Positions 37,420 through 48,944 of a stretch of 64,000 bases of DNA are shown piece after piece (positions within the stretch are counted from its first letter, which is position 1; every line of letters begins with the position of its first letter). Made by a program: the position numbers and the translations under genes. The stretch covers positions 127,083,637 through 127,147,636 of the forward strand of contig NC_133771.1 in NCBI RefSeq assembly GCF_003597395.2, read 5' to 3'. This DNA is from Chelonoidis abingdonii. Taxonomy: Eukaryota > Chordata > Testudines > Testudinidae. The notes beneath the pieces were generated by a model that saw nothing but the letters and a program-made list of their open reading frames with translations, searched no databases and had not been told where the DNA came from.

Positions 37420-37492
37420 CCCAATCACTTACACATATGCAACTCCACTGAACGTAATAGGGTCACATAAGCATCACAGAGGTCAGAATTTG
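37420..37492. repeat. Quasi-palindromic short repeat
   Basis: CACTTACACATATGCAACTC, then CACTGAACGTAATAGGGTC and ACATAAGCATCACAGAGGTC plus AGAATTTG. It follows the layout of the copies at 48853 and 51412 (ACACCCATGCAACT ... core ... GCAGAATTTGG) but is diverged. Confidence -1.
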
Positions 37493-38499
37493 AAAACGGT
37501 GGGGTTACACAGAGGTAACAGTCTAATTTGCTCTGGAGAATTGATATTACTGGTGATGATCAATGAGCAGGAAAGACTCCTCCTTGACTTTCAGATTCCA
37601 GGCTAAATTTGCAGGGCTGACAGGAAAAAAAAATCTTGTAAACTTAATACATTTGATATGTAATCATGAGTCACAAACATGGTGCTCCACAATGCTATAT
37701 TTTATCATCAGCTTTCAGAGTACAAGCATACTTTAAGGGATGCTTCCCAAGCTCCACACTTTTTGTATGTGATTCTGTATCATATAGGATGCAAACTCCT
37801 TAGTGTCTTAATATGAATGAATAATTATATGAACTTCAGAACTAGGCACTATTCTGCAACTGGCACAACACATGACCTGCATATTGAGGGAGTTGGATGT
37901 TTTGTGATTCTATAAGCTTATTTCATTATGCGGTGGTGAACTAATAGTCATGTTGGGTAAAGTCTCCTGCTCCTGGGACAGATGGAGAGCCAGCAATATC
38001 ATAGAATGCATATATTAAACTCCTTGCTGCTGCCCAAACTAAAAGTGCAAAAAGCAATTTGCTTTTCTGAGGACTACATCTAGGACTTCATCTAGGAAAT
38101 ATGGGTGCTAAAAGAGTCCCTACCATGCCTGCCTTCACTAAGGTATTGTAAATCCTGAAGTTTTAACCTCTACTGCCCCCCATTTCTCAATCCCCAATGT
38201 TCCTCTTTACTATATGACCAACAACAAAAATGGCGCAAAGAAATTCACTTTTAGAAATTGGGGAAATAATATATTCCCCTATTTCAAGGGATTCTACGCA
38301 ACTGCGGATCTTAAGAGCTACTTTCTTTCCAGTCTGCCTAATCAGGACCCATCTCTCTACTCCGCGTCTATTCTATTCGATGTCACTTTCACAGCCCCAG
38401 TGTTGAAAGTCCTGAGAGTTTGGAGGAGGGCCTGAGAAATTCTGACTTTTCCCTACAAATGTGCAAAATGTATGATTCTCTAGTGCTGGCCAAAATGTT

Positions 38500-38530
38500 A
38501 AAAAAAAAAAAAAAAAGCAAAAAAAAAAGC
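38500..38530. repeat. A-rich simple repeat
   Basis: Two A-runs of 17 and about 10 bases separated by GC dinucleotides. No retroposon body is recognised upstream. Confidence -1.
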
Positions 38531-40599
38531 AAAGGGAACTCATCTCATTTTATGTTTTATAACTCAGATCAAGTTCAATAAAAGCTCTCCTATGGTTTGC
38601 AAATCTTGCAACTGAACTTTGGTCAATTCATGACTTTGCAAAGACACCACTGAAAATCATAACTTTTTCAGAGTTCAAATATGAAAGCAAACAGCACACA
38701 ACAGTTCTGACTAAGTTTCGTTCTCATGTTTTGGATTTGCTTAAAGCAGAAAGAAACATAACCAAAAATACTGTGGGGTGAACCTTTTGTGACTATGAAA
38801 ATCAAAACAGACTTACTGGCCAGCCTGAGGTGAGGCTCCCTCCTCATTAGCTAGAGGGCCACTAATGGGACATGGTACGTAAAAGTCAAGAGGGAGCAGC
38901 TTTGAAATCTACAAGCAACTGGTGGTTTCTCACTTTCCCTGACCCTTCCTCTCCTTTTCAGCTCAGTATTTTGACTGGTACTAACTAGGGCCTGGCCTTT
39001 GTGTTTGGGCTGAGTCTGGAGTTTTTGCCATATGTATTATTAGGTTACATATTTGGGGATGGAAAAGAATTTTCCCTCCTGGACCGACTGACCCCAGTTG
39101 ATTGGGGAAAAAGGTTGTTTCTCTTTCCTTGGTACAATGACAAAGCCTTTTTGGGGCATGGACATAGGGAGGGATCCTCAAAAGTGAGCAAGTTAGGGCA
39201 CAATTCCCACTGATAATCAGTGTAAGATGGGTGCACAATCCCTTTAGAGGTTTTTTGAAAATACTACCCTTAGATAAGAAGGTAAACCATAAAGATCTCC
39301 CATTAAAGGACAGAAATGGTTGAAGATTAGTAGGAAGTAGCTAGGATGCGGCAATAGATTAGTTGCAATTGGACTGGCAAGGTTCTGCCCTAGGTTGGAA
39401 TAACGAGGTTGCCCAATACCCATCTCCCACAATCTGGGAGAATTAAAATGCAGCAGAGTTGATGGAAAGAGAACAAGTGGGAAGGAGGTATTTGTATTCT
39501 GCGCAAGAATGAGATCCTCCCTCAGAGGACCTAATTTCTATTACAAAGATAGGAGTGAGTGGGTTTTGTGGCTTTAATGAGACAATGTCCTTTTTGCTTG
39601 GTAAGTCATGGAGGTGCTAGAGACCTTTAAGGTCCATGATCTAGAATGGTGGGCTACAGGGACTTTGTGCCAGACACCCAGTTGACCTTCATCGTTCTTT
39701 ATACATTGAATTGGCATTTAAAATAAAAGTTGTGACCTTTAACTGTATTAGTTTTATTGTGGAGTGAAAACCAGGTATGATACTCAGCAACCACCAGTCT
39801 GTAGTTTTGATATCTTTGTGTGGTCTAGAAAAGAGCCTACCATTGAAATCTGAATGGTAGGCTCAGCAGACTCTGGACTCTTTTCTCTCTCTCTCTAATC
39901 TTTTATGTCCCATCCTCAATAGCAGTTTCCAAACATATTCCAATAGCCCATCATGTAGAAAAACTCAACTCACCATGACCTTAACATTGAGCATGCCCTT
40001 TAACTTAAATTGAGTATGCTGTTTAAACATCAAATAGGAACAATTACTGTAAAAAGATGTTTGCCATTTTCTAACTGAAAAACAATTTTCCATTTTGGGG
40101 TCTATGTGTATGCACAGTTTGCTGTATCTCTTTTGGCTCCATGTTTTTTTTTTTTGAAATACAAACCATATGTTTATCTACATGGATAAGTGAAATTCTT
40201 AAATAAACTCCAACAAATTCCAGACTTTACACCTAAATGCTCTGGCTAGATGCATGAGTTCTAGTTTCAGCACCATGTCTACAATCTACATATTTGAGAT
40301 TATAGAATTAAGTGGCTAAAAGTCACCTCCACTTCAATATCTGACTGATGAATCAGTACAACTGGTTTCTTTAACATTCCTGGGGTGGAAGACACAGAAT
40401 AATACACAGAATGTATTAAATAAACATATATATTGGATTAAACTTATAAATTGGGACAACCTTTCTCCCTGTTTGTTTCTGGAACACACCAATGTTTGTG
40501 TCACTGTGTTAGCGACTGCATACTGTCCAAGTAAAAACAGATCTGATACAAACTGAAATTAAAGTATACATACCTATATTGTCTCTTAATGTAGAACAG

Positions 40600-43500
40600 C
40601 ACAGGGTCACACCACAATGAACAGTAAACACAACACATGAGAATCATTGGCCAGCAATCTTCCTTCAAGTTTCAAGGTCTTTACACAGCCTCAAGAAGCA
40701 TGCCATATCATATAATGTCCAATCAGCAACACTATCAAACCACACTCGCCAGGAGTGCCCACTGCCCCAGCCCCTGCAAAACTTGCTTCAGGAATCTTCC
40801 TTCGCTCCTCCAACCAACACATTCTGCAAACTCAAGTTTCTTCCTCTGACTGTCCTGATGACATCAGGTTTCACTCCAGGTATGCAGTAAATTTGGGTGA
40901 TTACCTCCTTGTTAGTCACGTGTGAAGTATAGCTAATGTGCAGCAATCTCTTGTAGATTTCAGTTCAAAGGCAAAAAACCTCTTAATGTCCTGTTTCCTT
41001 AAATGTCCATCTCTCACTGCACATAGCAAGATGCTGAAGACAGGAGACTGCAGCAATTTCATTTTACTCTTCATGGCAATACCTTTGCTTCTCCAAATGT
41101 GGCTTAATGTTGCTAGAGTAGAAGTCAAGAGTCCAATTCTATGTGGGATCGCTGATGTTTAGCATTTCTCGTAATCATGCCACTGTGACACTTCCTGGGG
41201 CATCCAGGGTTGTGAGGCACCTCGCTATCACCTGCCCTTAGTGTAAGGAAGTCTCATCTGTGCCTGCTGAGTGTCAGCACCCTGCCAACATCAGCCTCTG
41301 GCAACACAAGCACTGCCTTCCAGACCTCCACCTTTCTGTACAGATTAGCGAATGGCACACACCAGTGCCTGAGTTCTCTGAGTGCTTCCTGTAATGTCCA
41401 GCCAATTAGCCACTGAACACTAACAGAATTACCAGGCCTGCTGCTCCCGAAGGAACAGTACATGGCAGCTTACTAGTTATACACAGTACACAGCTCTGCT
41501 GAACACACCACATGTAGATATATCTATAGTGAACTGAATAAAAAGTTTATTATCAAAGAAGAGAGATACAAGTAATAGTGGATAAGAACATCAGAAACAA
41601 ATGGTTACATCTAAAACAAAAATCATAACTCACTTTCTAGAGACTCAACTTAATTAAGAAACTATCCTCCTGTCTAAAGAACCTTATCTCAGCTAAAGTT
41701 CTCTCCAGTGTTTTCAACCACACCTGGATGAGATTCCTTTTTCATCAAGCAAACTTGCTGATCATTTATTTCCTACATGAAGGATCACAGTGTGTCCTCT
41801 TTGCCCCACAAATATACCAGAACGAATCTTTGATGTTCACCTCACGATAGTCCTGCCACCCTCCAACTGATTACTTCTTCCTGTTACTTTCCTCTCTGAA
41901 GATTACACAATCCTTCATTAGCATGTGTCTCAGACTGATAAGTGGGGGCCCATTGTGAAAAATACAAAATAAATTTACATGTAAAGAGACAGATAGATAA
42001 ACATTTCTTGTCTAAAAGAAAACTGGCTTTTCACCTTGCTGGTGACAATGCCTAGGCACGGACCTTAAGAACATATTTTCAGTATATATACATAACTGCT
42101 TGCACAAGATCTGCACTTTGCAACTCTATTGATGACCAATGGGACACAAGTTTTTATTAGAGACCTCACATGACACTCTTTGGTGACCTAGAATATAAAT
42201 ACCCTAAATCACAGCTACCCAGGTATTTGAAGTGTTCAACTCACTCCAACACCTCCTCAGGTCTGGGCAGAAATATCTTCTGCTTGTCAGATGTAGATGT
42301 CACCACTGTCTGTCTTTTAGTGCACTATCTTTAGAGCTAACTTCTCAGCTTCTAATGTTACTCTTTCCAGCAATTTTTGCACCTCTTCTTGTGATGATTC
42401 CTACAGGTCAATATCATCTGTGAAACAAAGGTTATTTTTTGAGCATTAATCAGCACACTATCCTGTAGGTTTCCATCAGAAACTCTTCTAAAGATTTCTT
42501 CAAGGTAACAGTTGAAGAGGGTCAATGATAGCAAGCTGCCCTGTCTGACACCTATCCTCAAGTCAAATCAATCACTTTCCTCATGTCCTACAAACACCAA
42601 AATAATTGCACTTCCATAGAGATTTGGTAGCAGCCTTATTTCATTTTCACCAGCTCCAACCAGCCACAGGATTACCCAAGAAAGTTTGTGCCATATGCCG
42701 TCAAACACAAACAAAATCCACAAAAACATGGACTACCTCCCATCATTCTGCAGCAAATATACATTGCATATTTTCTCCACTGTACCTTTTGTGTCTAAAT
42801 CTTGCTTGTTCTTCAGCCAGAAAGCTATCCTGGGTGAAATTCTCTTCAGTATGATGTGCAGCAGTATTTTGCGAGGGTGAATCAATAATGAGATTGTGCA
42901 GTGATTTCCATAAATAGCCAGTTCCTCCTTTTTATGAATAGGAACCATCAGGGACCATGTCCAGCTCTTGGGCCATATTCCAGTCTCTCAGATCACATTG
43001 ACAAGCTTTTGGTATGCCCAGATGAGGCCCTCTCCAGCACATTTAATTAATTGTGCTTGTATATTATCCACTCCAGGGACTTTACTGCTTTTCCATGTCT
43101 GCATCACTTCCTGAACTTCTATGACCATAGAAGGAGGTTCATCAGAAAAAATCAAGTCTCTCATGTAGCTCTCCTCTGTCTCTTTCACTTCAAATTTAGA
43201 AATTGTTTAGTTCCTATTATACAGTTCTCGACTACACCTGCTCCAAGTCATTGGTAGAACGGTATATTTCCTAACAGAAAAATCTTTTGAAAGTCTTGAT
43301 GGTTTGGTAGGCCTTCCTAGTAGCATTTTCTGCAAAAGAGTTCTGTACATTGACGCACTGATGCCCAAGCTAATCTTCTTTTGACACTTAAATCTTTGCA
43401 TTTATTTCTCACATGACATGGGAATACTGCTCTCTTGCAGCTTCATCTGTCTTCCTCTGTGCCCTTAGCTTCCTTCACTGATCACACAACTTCATAATCT

Positions 43501-44780
43501 CCACTATGATCTAAGGTTTTTCTTTAGGATCTGTTTGCCCAGAAGTTCATCCATTGTCTCTGTAATGCAGCAGCAGATGTTGTACTTTATCTGATCTATA
43601 GTACTCATGCAGAGTTCAGCAGCTTTCAGCTTTTGTTCAATTGTCTTCTTGAATTCCACTTGTGTTTCACAGACTTTAACTCTGTCGATATTAAATGCAC
43701 TCTGAAGGAACTGGCTGGTCATTTCTTGTTTTGCAGTTTGATCTTATCATTGGCTATTACTAAATTCTGATCAGATCCTAAGTTAGCCTTCTTCAAGGAC
43801 CAACTCTCCATTATACCAGAACTCCACCTCTTCAAGATCATGATGAAGTTGATCTGGTTCCAAGTCTGCAAACCCGGTGATGTCCAAGTCCATCACCTTG
43901 ATACTATTAACAAATAATTTATTCAAGCACAAACTAAGTCATTTCCAGTTGCAAACTGCACGAGTTACAGTCTTGTGCTGTTTTCTTGCCATACACAAAC
44001 TCCCTAACACAGCTGTGCCATTCTGGAGAACTCTCAGGACTAACGCACCCTGTACAATTAAAATGTCTGTACAGTGAACAACTGCTATCTCCTTCTCAAT
44101 GTCATCACAAAATTTCTCAATCTTATCATCACCGTCACTAGCTGGGATGTAGCACTGGCAAACAGTTATGTTAAAGGGATGGGCTGCCAATCTGAGGGTC
44201 ATCTACCTGCTGGTGACTGGTTTGTAGGCCATCATGTTGGGGCTGATCTGCTTCCTGATCAGCACCACAACTCCATGCTTTCTTATTCTGTCATCATCAG
44301 TGTGTTTCCTTCCACACTAACTCATCATTCTGTCCCCAGCCCATCTGGACTCTCACAAACTGGTCACGTCCCACTCAAATGACAAGAACCCATTTTGTAT
44401 TAGCTGGAGGTAACCTGCTTTCATGACACCAATATTGCATATGGCAATAAGAACATTTGCTTGACCAATTTAAGTAGCTTGAAATCCAGTCACCCTTTCT
44501 AGAATGCACAGCTGTAATTACCCAGTACAAATGCATTGGTTCCCCCGAATGCAGAAGCCAATATGCTGATGTGTCCTCATGTCATCATGAGGGATTACAG
44601 ACAATAATGGTCATGGCATCCATCTCCTCTTCAGCATCCACTGCCACTGTCATCCAAGGATGATCATCTGGCTTCACGAAGTTAAACCTCTGGTTTGAAC
44701 TCTGAGTTTCTTTTCCTAAGCAGGCTGTTTTCCAAGGCTGCGAGCTTGTCCCCTATCCCACCCCAGCCATAATCACCAGG
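40600..44780 (-). pseudogene. RTE-like LINE, antisense, full span but heavily frameshifted, interrupted by an insertion
   Basis: Read from right to left. The endonuclease region is at 43939-44202 (AHPFNITVCQCYIPASD, then CTDILIVQG where active copies have a GDWNAKVG-like continuation, lost here). The RT region follows: KSSKVPGVDNIQAQLIK (near 43080), VPIHKKEELAIYGNH (42900-42945), VRQGSLLSLTLFNCYLEE (about 42500-42555), then FTDDIDL at about 42406-42427, the catalytic FADD box with Ala to Thr. EHFKYLGS lies at 42216-42240. The C-terminal part IWRSKGIAMKSKMKLLQSP and AFELKSTRD resumes at about 40960-41110 after a 1.03-kb insert (41178-42207). The family resembles RTE/BovB-type LINEs by these motifs; the clade is not certain. 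Many stops and shifts across at least six open fragments show it is long dead. The 3' limit, about 40600, is approximate. Confidence -1.
41178..42207 (+). mobile_element. LTR-like element inserted in the RTE-like LINE, 1030 bp, ATCA duplication
   Basis: The insert starts TGCCACTGTGACACTTCC and ends AATATAAATACCCTAA. It is flanked by ATCA at 41174-41177 and 42208-42211. Removing insert and one ATCA rejoins the LINE frame (GSCD next to YEKC on the minus strand) at the expected spacing. It contains AATAAA at about 41538 and no coding frame of note. TG start, 4-bp duplication and size fit a solo LTR, but the right end is not CA. I recall similar sequence as a turtle interspersed repeat; family not assigned. 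Confidence -1.
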
Positions 44781-44784
44781 GTGG

Positions 44785-46175
44785 ACTTTTAACTGTACCT
44801 TTTAAATTAGAGTTACACCTGGGCTAACCATTCAGGCCAGAAGAGCAAGAAGACCCCAGGGAGAAAACTACTAACATTCAACTAACGTTTGTTTTTTTTC
44901 AAACAAAATTATGTGCAACAAGATTGTGTATCTGTACAGTACATAACAGATTCAAAAGGCTCCTTTGAAGTTTGAAATACGAGTTTGGAAAAAGAAAATT
45001 GAAATATATAGCGTTCCACTTAATGTTGGATAAAATTTTAATACTGGACCACAGAGGAACCAAAACGAAATAAGTTCACTCAAAGGGCATTGAAATGGAG
45101 AGAGAATATTGCCTATGTATGAACGGAAAGATAACTTAATGACTAGAATAGTGATGAGGAACATGTCCTTAACTTCCAAGATCATCAAGTGAACAAACTA
45201 AGAGGGAATAATAAAAAGAGAGGGGGCTTCACTGACATATGGAAGTGTGACTCAAGCCCTGAGATGTTAACAGAGGGAGGGGAAAATGCCTTTCACTGGG
45301 ACAGGGATAGTCGCACATGAACTTGAAGAATGGTGAAACTTATCCCTTTACTGAAATCAACTGTAGCTATGAGATTCTGCCTATCTAGTAAGGCTATTGC
45401 CCAGATCACCGACTATTTAAGACCGTATATTGCTTACTTTTGGATTTAATTGATTTTCTCTCAGTCTTCTAACAAACATTGCCCTAATTAAGTTTTACTG
45501 CAGGCTGTTATTGGGGAAACCATTGTGAACTGTTTTGAGAAATGACAAACAAACTTTTGAACTGCGGTGACAGGGAGAAAATATCTTGCCTGGAATATTC
45601 AGTTAAAAAGTGCAAGGTAGGAGAGTGCTTGTTTCCAAATCATGGTGACTGTGGTCAGCTGGTGGCTGCAAGGAGCAGCAGGAATGGTGGAGCTCAGGGT
45701 ATAAGCTGAGCAAATATAACATCCCTGAAAGGCAGATTTCTACCCATCAACTCTTCTCAAGAATTTTTCTCTGGTGTTTTGCCTTGGAGGAAGCTCAAAT
45801 TAGGTTTCCTCTAGAGCATCCTCAACCTAGTTTGGATACATCCAGTGTCAATTTAAAATATATATCTGAGGAATTTAGAGACGAATGCATTGCTCAGATT
45901 GGATTTCTACTTCAACCAAATCAAAACTATTTAGAGAGCTTCTGATACACAGGTAAAATAAAAAAACCTCTACCATACAAGAGGAGAGCCAGTACCATAC
46001 ATGAGAATTATAATCCTATGGCAAAATAACATTAAGGAGACAAATGATTCATAGTTTTTGGTCCTGCTTTCATGTAAATACTGTTTTCTTAGTAATAAAG
46101 ACTACAGGAAAGTGGTTAAGACATGCTATCCATTTTAGGTTGTGTGATTCCTATTTGTGCTGAAGGTAGTAAACA
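44785..46175. other. No gene seen
   Basis: AT-rich DNA without coding similarity. No repeat recognised. Confidence -1.
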
Positions 46176-47359
46176 GTAAGTGGCCACGTCTACACTACGG
46201 GATAATATCGAATTAGCTAAAATTGGTTTTATAAAACTGATATTATAAATTCGATTTCATGCGGCCACACTAGGCACAGTAAGTCGGCCGTTGCTGCGTC
46301 CTGGTCACGCGGCTAAACGTCGACTACTTTCTGAAGCATAATGCATTTGGTAACTCTTCCCTAGCAATATCCATAGGTCCCGCAGTCTCGTCACCGCCCC
46401 TTGGAATTCTGGCGAATCGATCACTATGTCGTGGTGGTTCTGGGTAAAGTTCATCAGTCATTCCTTCTCACGGTGAAAAACATCGCATGACAATCCTTTG
46501 CGCGCCTGTTTCCCCTGGATGCCCTGGCATGACGCCATAGCATGGCAACATGGAGCCGATTCAGTGTTTTTTTTTGTTTCCGCGCACCGTATGATGTAAC
46601 GTGCGATGACCGCGGGAGAGAAACGAGGCGATACTCCAGCGTACACAGCAGCATTCGCAAAATGCTATTTGCATAGCATACAGCATGCTGGTTACGTCGT
46701 ATCTGATACTGGTCTCTGGCCGAGAAAGACACTGGCAATGAAATGAGGTTACTCTCTCCCCACTCTGGTAACGGTCCGCTGCTAATCATGAAGTGCCCCG
46801 AGCTGATAACGGCCGAGAGAGCAGCAATGCAAAAGCAAGACTGGGATTGACTTCACCTGTGGGACCTGAGTTCAACCTCCCTTATGGGTGTCTAAAAAAT
46901 GAGTCAGTCTGCCTAAGAATACAGGCAAGATGTATTAGCGGACCCATGCGTCAGAGCCACATGCTGCTCTGGATGTCAGTATGATCACAGGGACGGCCCT
47001 GCAAACAACCGCCCCCGTTGCTTCCCTCCTCCCCACCCTTCCTGGGCTACCGTTCGGCGGGTCCCCCCCATTTGTGTTGTCAGGAAAGTTATAAAGCAAT
47101 GCAGGAATAAGAAACAGAGACTTGTTAAGTGAGATTAAAATGAGGGGGGAACTGAGGAGCTATCCCTGACAACCACGACAAAGATTACTGTGTTTAGAAA
47201 ACCTCAGACACTGGAGCTCCAGGCAAGCCAAATGCAAAACTTTCAATGAGACTGCTGTGGACCGGTGAGATAGCTGGAGTCCATCAGTACCCTCCCATCC
47301 GATGAGCGTCCATATTGAATCTCAGGCTTCCCGCTAATCACTGTCACGCAGCGCTGTGA

Positions 47360-47517
47360 TGATCCTGGAGTATTTTTTCAAACACGCTTTGCATTTCGTT
47401 CTGGTAACGGAGCTCTAGATAACAGGATTTGCTATCTCCCATCGCGATCAAGACTCTAGTACTCCCGTACGGTCATGCTGGAGCTCTTTTGATTTGAGAA
47501 AACTGCATCGCATCCCC
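47360..47517 (-). pseudogene. Myb/SANT-like protein remnant of the Harbinger element
   Basis: On the minus strand a short frame reads FSQIKRAPA, a TGA, then RVLIAMGDSKSCYLELRYQ and NEMQSVFEKILQD. Harbinger elements carry a second gene for a Myb/SANT DNA-binding protein with a start like KRAPAWT..EV.DLIA.WG followed by ELR and FEKI. Here the conserved Trp codon TGG has become TGA and the alignment has small gaps. Only the first helices are recognisable. In active elements this protein helps bring the transposase to the nucleus and to the ends. The match is by eye and moderate. Confidence -1.
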
Positions 47518-47769
47518 GTGACTGATCAGAGACTCCACGCTGGGCAAAGCAGGAAATGTAATTCAAAAGTTCGCGGGGCTTTTCCTGTTTACCTGCCCGC
47601 TGCATCCAAGTTCAGATTGCTGTCCAGAGCGGTCAGTGTTGCACTCTGGGATACCGCCCAGAGGCCAATAACTCGATTTCCGTCCACACTAACCGTAATC
47701 AGATATGTTAATATCGAATTTAGCGCTACTCCTCTCGTCGGGGTGGAATACAGAAATCGGTTTAAAGAG

Positions 47770-47851
47770 CCCTTTATATCGATATAAAGGGCGTTGTAGT
47801 GTGGACGGGTACAACGTTAAATCGATTTAACGCTCTTTAAATCGATTTAAA
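47770..47851. repeat. Cluster of three perfect palindromes centred on ATCGAT
   Basis: A 22-bp perfect palindrome at 47770-47791 (centre TATATCGATATA), GTTAAATCGATTTAAC at 47816-47831 and TTTAAATCGATTTAAA at 47836-47851. All three lie in the last 105 bases of the Harbinger-like element, just inside the right inverted repeat. They may be transposase or Myb-protein binding sites; this is inference. Confidence -1.
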
Positions 47852-47879
47852 CCCGTAGTGTAGACCAGGCCAGTGAGAT

Positions 47880-48605
47880 CAAAATAAGGAATCTTTACAA
47901 TTTATATTGTTTCTGTAAATGCTGCAGTTTTTGTTATGAGAGACTAAAGGAACCATATAGGATATCCAGCATTTCCCTACAGTCCCACATGAAATGTTTG
48001 AGGATTATTTGAACAGTGCCACACAAAATTAATGCTCTGGCAATGACATGACAATCTCAAAATGGCTAGTAAAGTAATGGGAGCAGAACTCATCAAACCA
48101 GAAATAAATGTGACAATGTCTAAAAGTGTTACTGTAATAGATACAGTGACTTTCCAATTTTCCTTTTTACACAGAAGGGAATTTATTCCCATAAGTTAAA
48201 TTACTACACAATTCAATATCATGCAGAGATGAAAGTTTTGACCATTTCAGGAGCATTTGTTTGCATAGTTTCATCATTTACACTCACTTCTTGAAGTTGT
48301 TCTTTGAGCCATCTATACTGTATCCATGTATACTTTTGTCTTTATTTTAACAGAGAAAACTAAAAGGAAAAATGAAGCTAAGAGTCTCCCTGCTATATCT
48401 ACGCTGAGGTTTTTTTGCCAAATAGCACACTTGTTCTGAATTAAATCTGAAATGATTCTATACATTACCTGTAAATATTTTCTTTGATGAAGTACACCTA
48501 TTTTTCTCAGTGAAATCATGTTGAATCAAAGAAATACAAACATTCGGCTCTATCAGGTGATATGGTTTCCTAAAAAAAATCATAAGTATTATAATCTATC
48601 ATTTG
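47880..48605. other. No gene seen
   Basis: AT-rich DNA without coding similarity or recognised repeats. Confidence -1.
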
Positions 48606-48611
48606 GAAAAC

Positions 48612-48835
48612 ATGCCTGAGAGGCACCGTGTTCTAGTGGTTAGGATACTTGGCTGGCAATCAAGAGATTGGGATTCTCTTTCTTTCTCTGCCACTGACCT
48701 AATATACAATCTTGGGCAAGTTACTTCATCTCTCTGTGCCCCACTTCCCCACCTGTAAAATGGGGATAGTGATACATACCATTCTTTTATTACTTTGAGA
48801 TTTACATTGTACAAGAGAGAAGTATATTAATTATT
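48612..48835 (+). repeat. MIR-type SINE (tRNA-derived CORE-SINE)
   Basis: A tRNA-like head (TTCTAGTGGTTAGGATACTT and GAGATTGGGATTC, resembling pol III A and B boxes) is followed by the MIR body TCTGCCACTGACC, CTTGGGCAAGTTACTTCATC, TCTCTGTGCCCCACTTCCCC and ACCTGTAAAATGGGGATAG. Order and spacing match MIR. The terminal part beyond about 48790 is degraded. Confidence -1.
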
Positions 48836-48852
48836 TCTTGCTAGGGACAATA

Positions 48853-48938
48853 TAGGCCCAAATTCTGCCTTCAGGTATGCCCAGGCAACTTCCACTGGAA
48901 GCACATGGATATAAGAGGGCAGAATGAAGCCTGTTGTC
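48853..48938. repeat. Quasi-palindromic short repeat, complete copy
   Basis: TAGGCCCAAATTCTGCCTTC ... CAGGCAACTTCCACTGGAAG ... AGAGGGCAGAATGAAGCC. The ends AAATTCTGCC and GGGCAGAAT are inverted copies and the centre CTTCCACTGGAAG is itself near-palindromic. Confidence -1.
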
Positions 48939-48944
48939 TTCCCC

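Larger units (their letters stand above)
36220..40595. other. No gene seen; 4.4 kb
   Basis: AT-rich sequence without coding similarity. It includes a quasi-palindrome (37420-37492) and an A-run (38500-38530), listed separately. The overlapping open frames at 38981-39432 have no recognised product. Confidence -1.
46181..47872. mobile_element. PIF/Harbinger-like DNA transposon, 1.7 kb, internally decayed, CpG-dense
   Basis: The ends are inverted copies of each other: TGGCCACGTCTACACTACGG at the left and, in reverse complement, TGGCCTGGTCTACACTACGG at the right. The interior is strikingly CpG-dense next to AT-rich flanks. If the termini are taken one base further out (GTGGCC...GGCCAG), the flanks are TAA and TGA, a possible 3-bp target duplication with one change; this is not decisive. 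The left third (GTCGGCCGTTGCTGCGTCC, AGCATGGCAACATGGAGCC) and the right third (CGGTCATGCTGGAGCTCTTT, TCAAAAGTTCGCGGGGCTTT) resemble the non-coding flanks and Myb-like gene start that I recall from turtle Harbinger transposons. No DDE transposase frame remains, so the copy is non-autonomous. Confidence -1.

Noticed and set aside
46181..47872. CpG-island promoter of a host gene
   Set aside because: The CpG-dense block ends exactly at transposon-like inverted repeats on both sides.
48612..48700. tRNA gene
   Set aside because: A- and B-box-like motifs belong to the tRNA-derived head of a MIR SINE; no cloverleaf acceptor pairing is visible.
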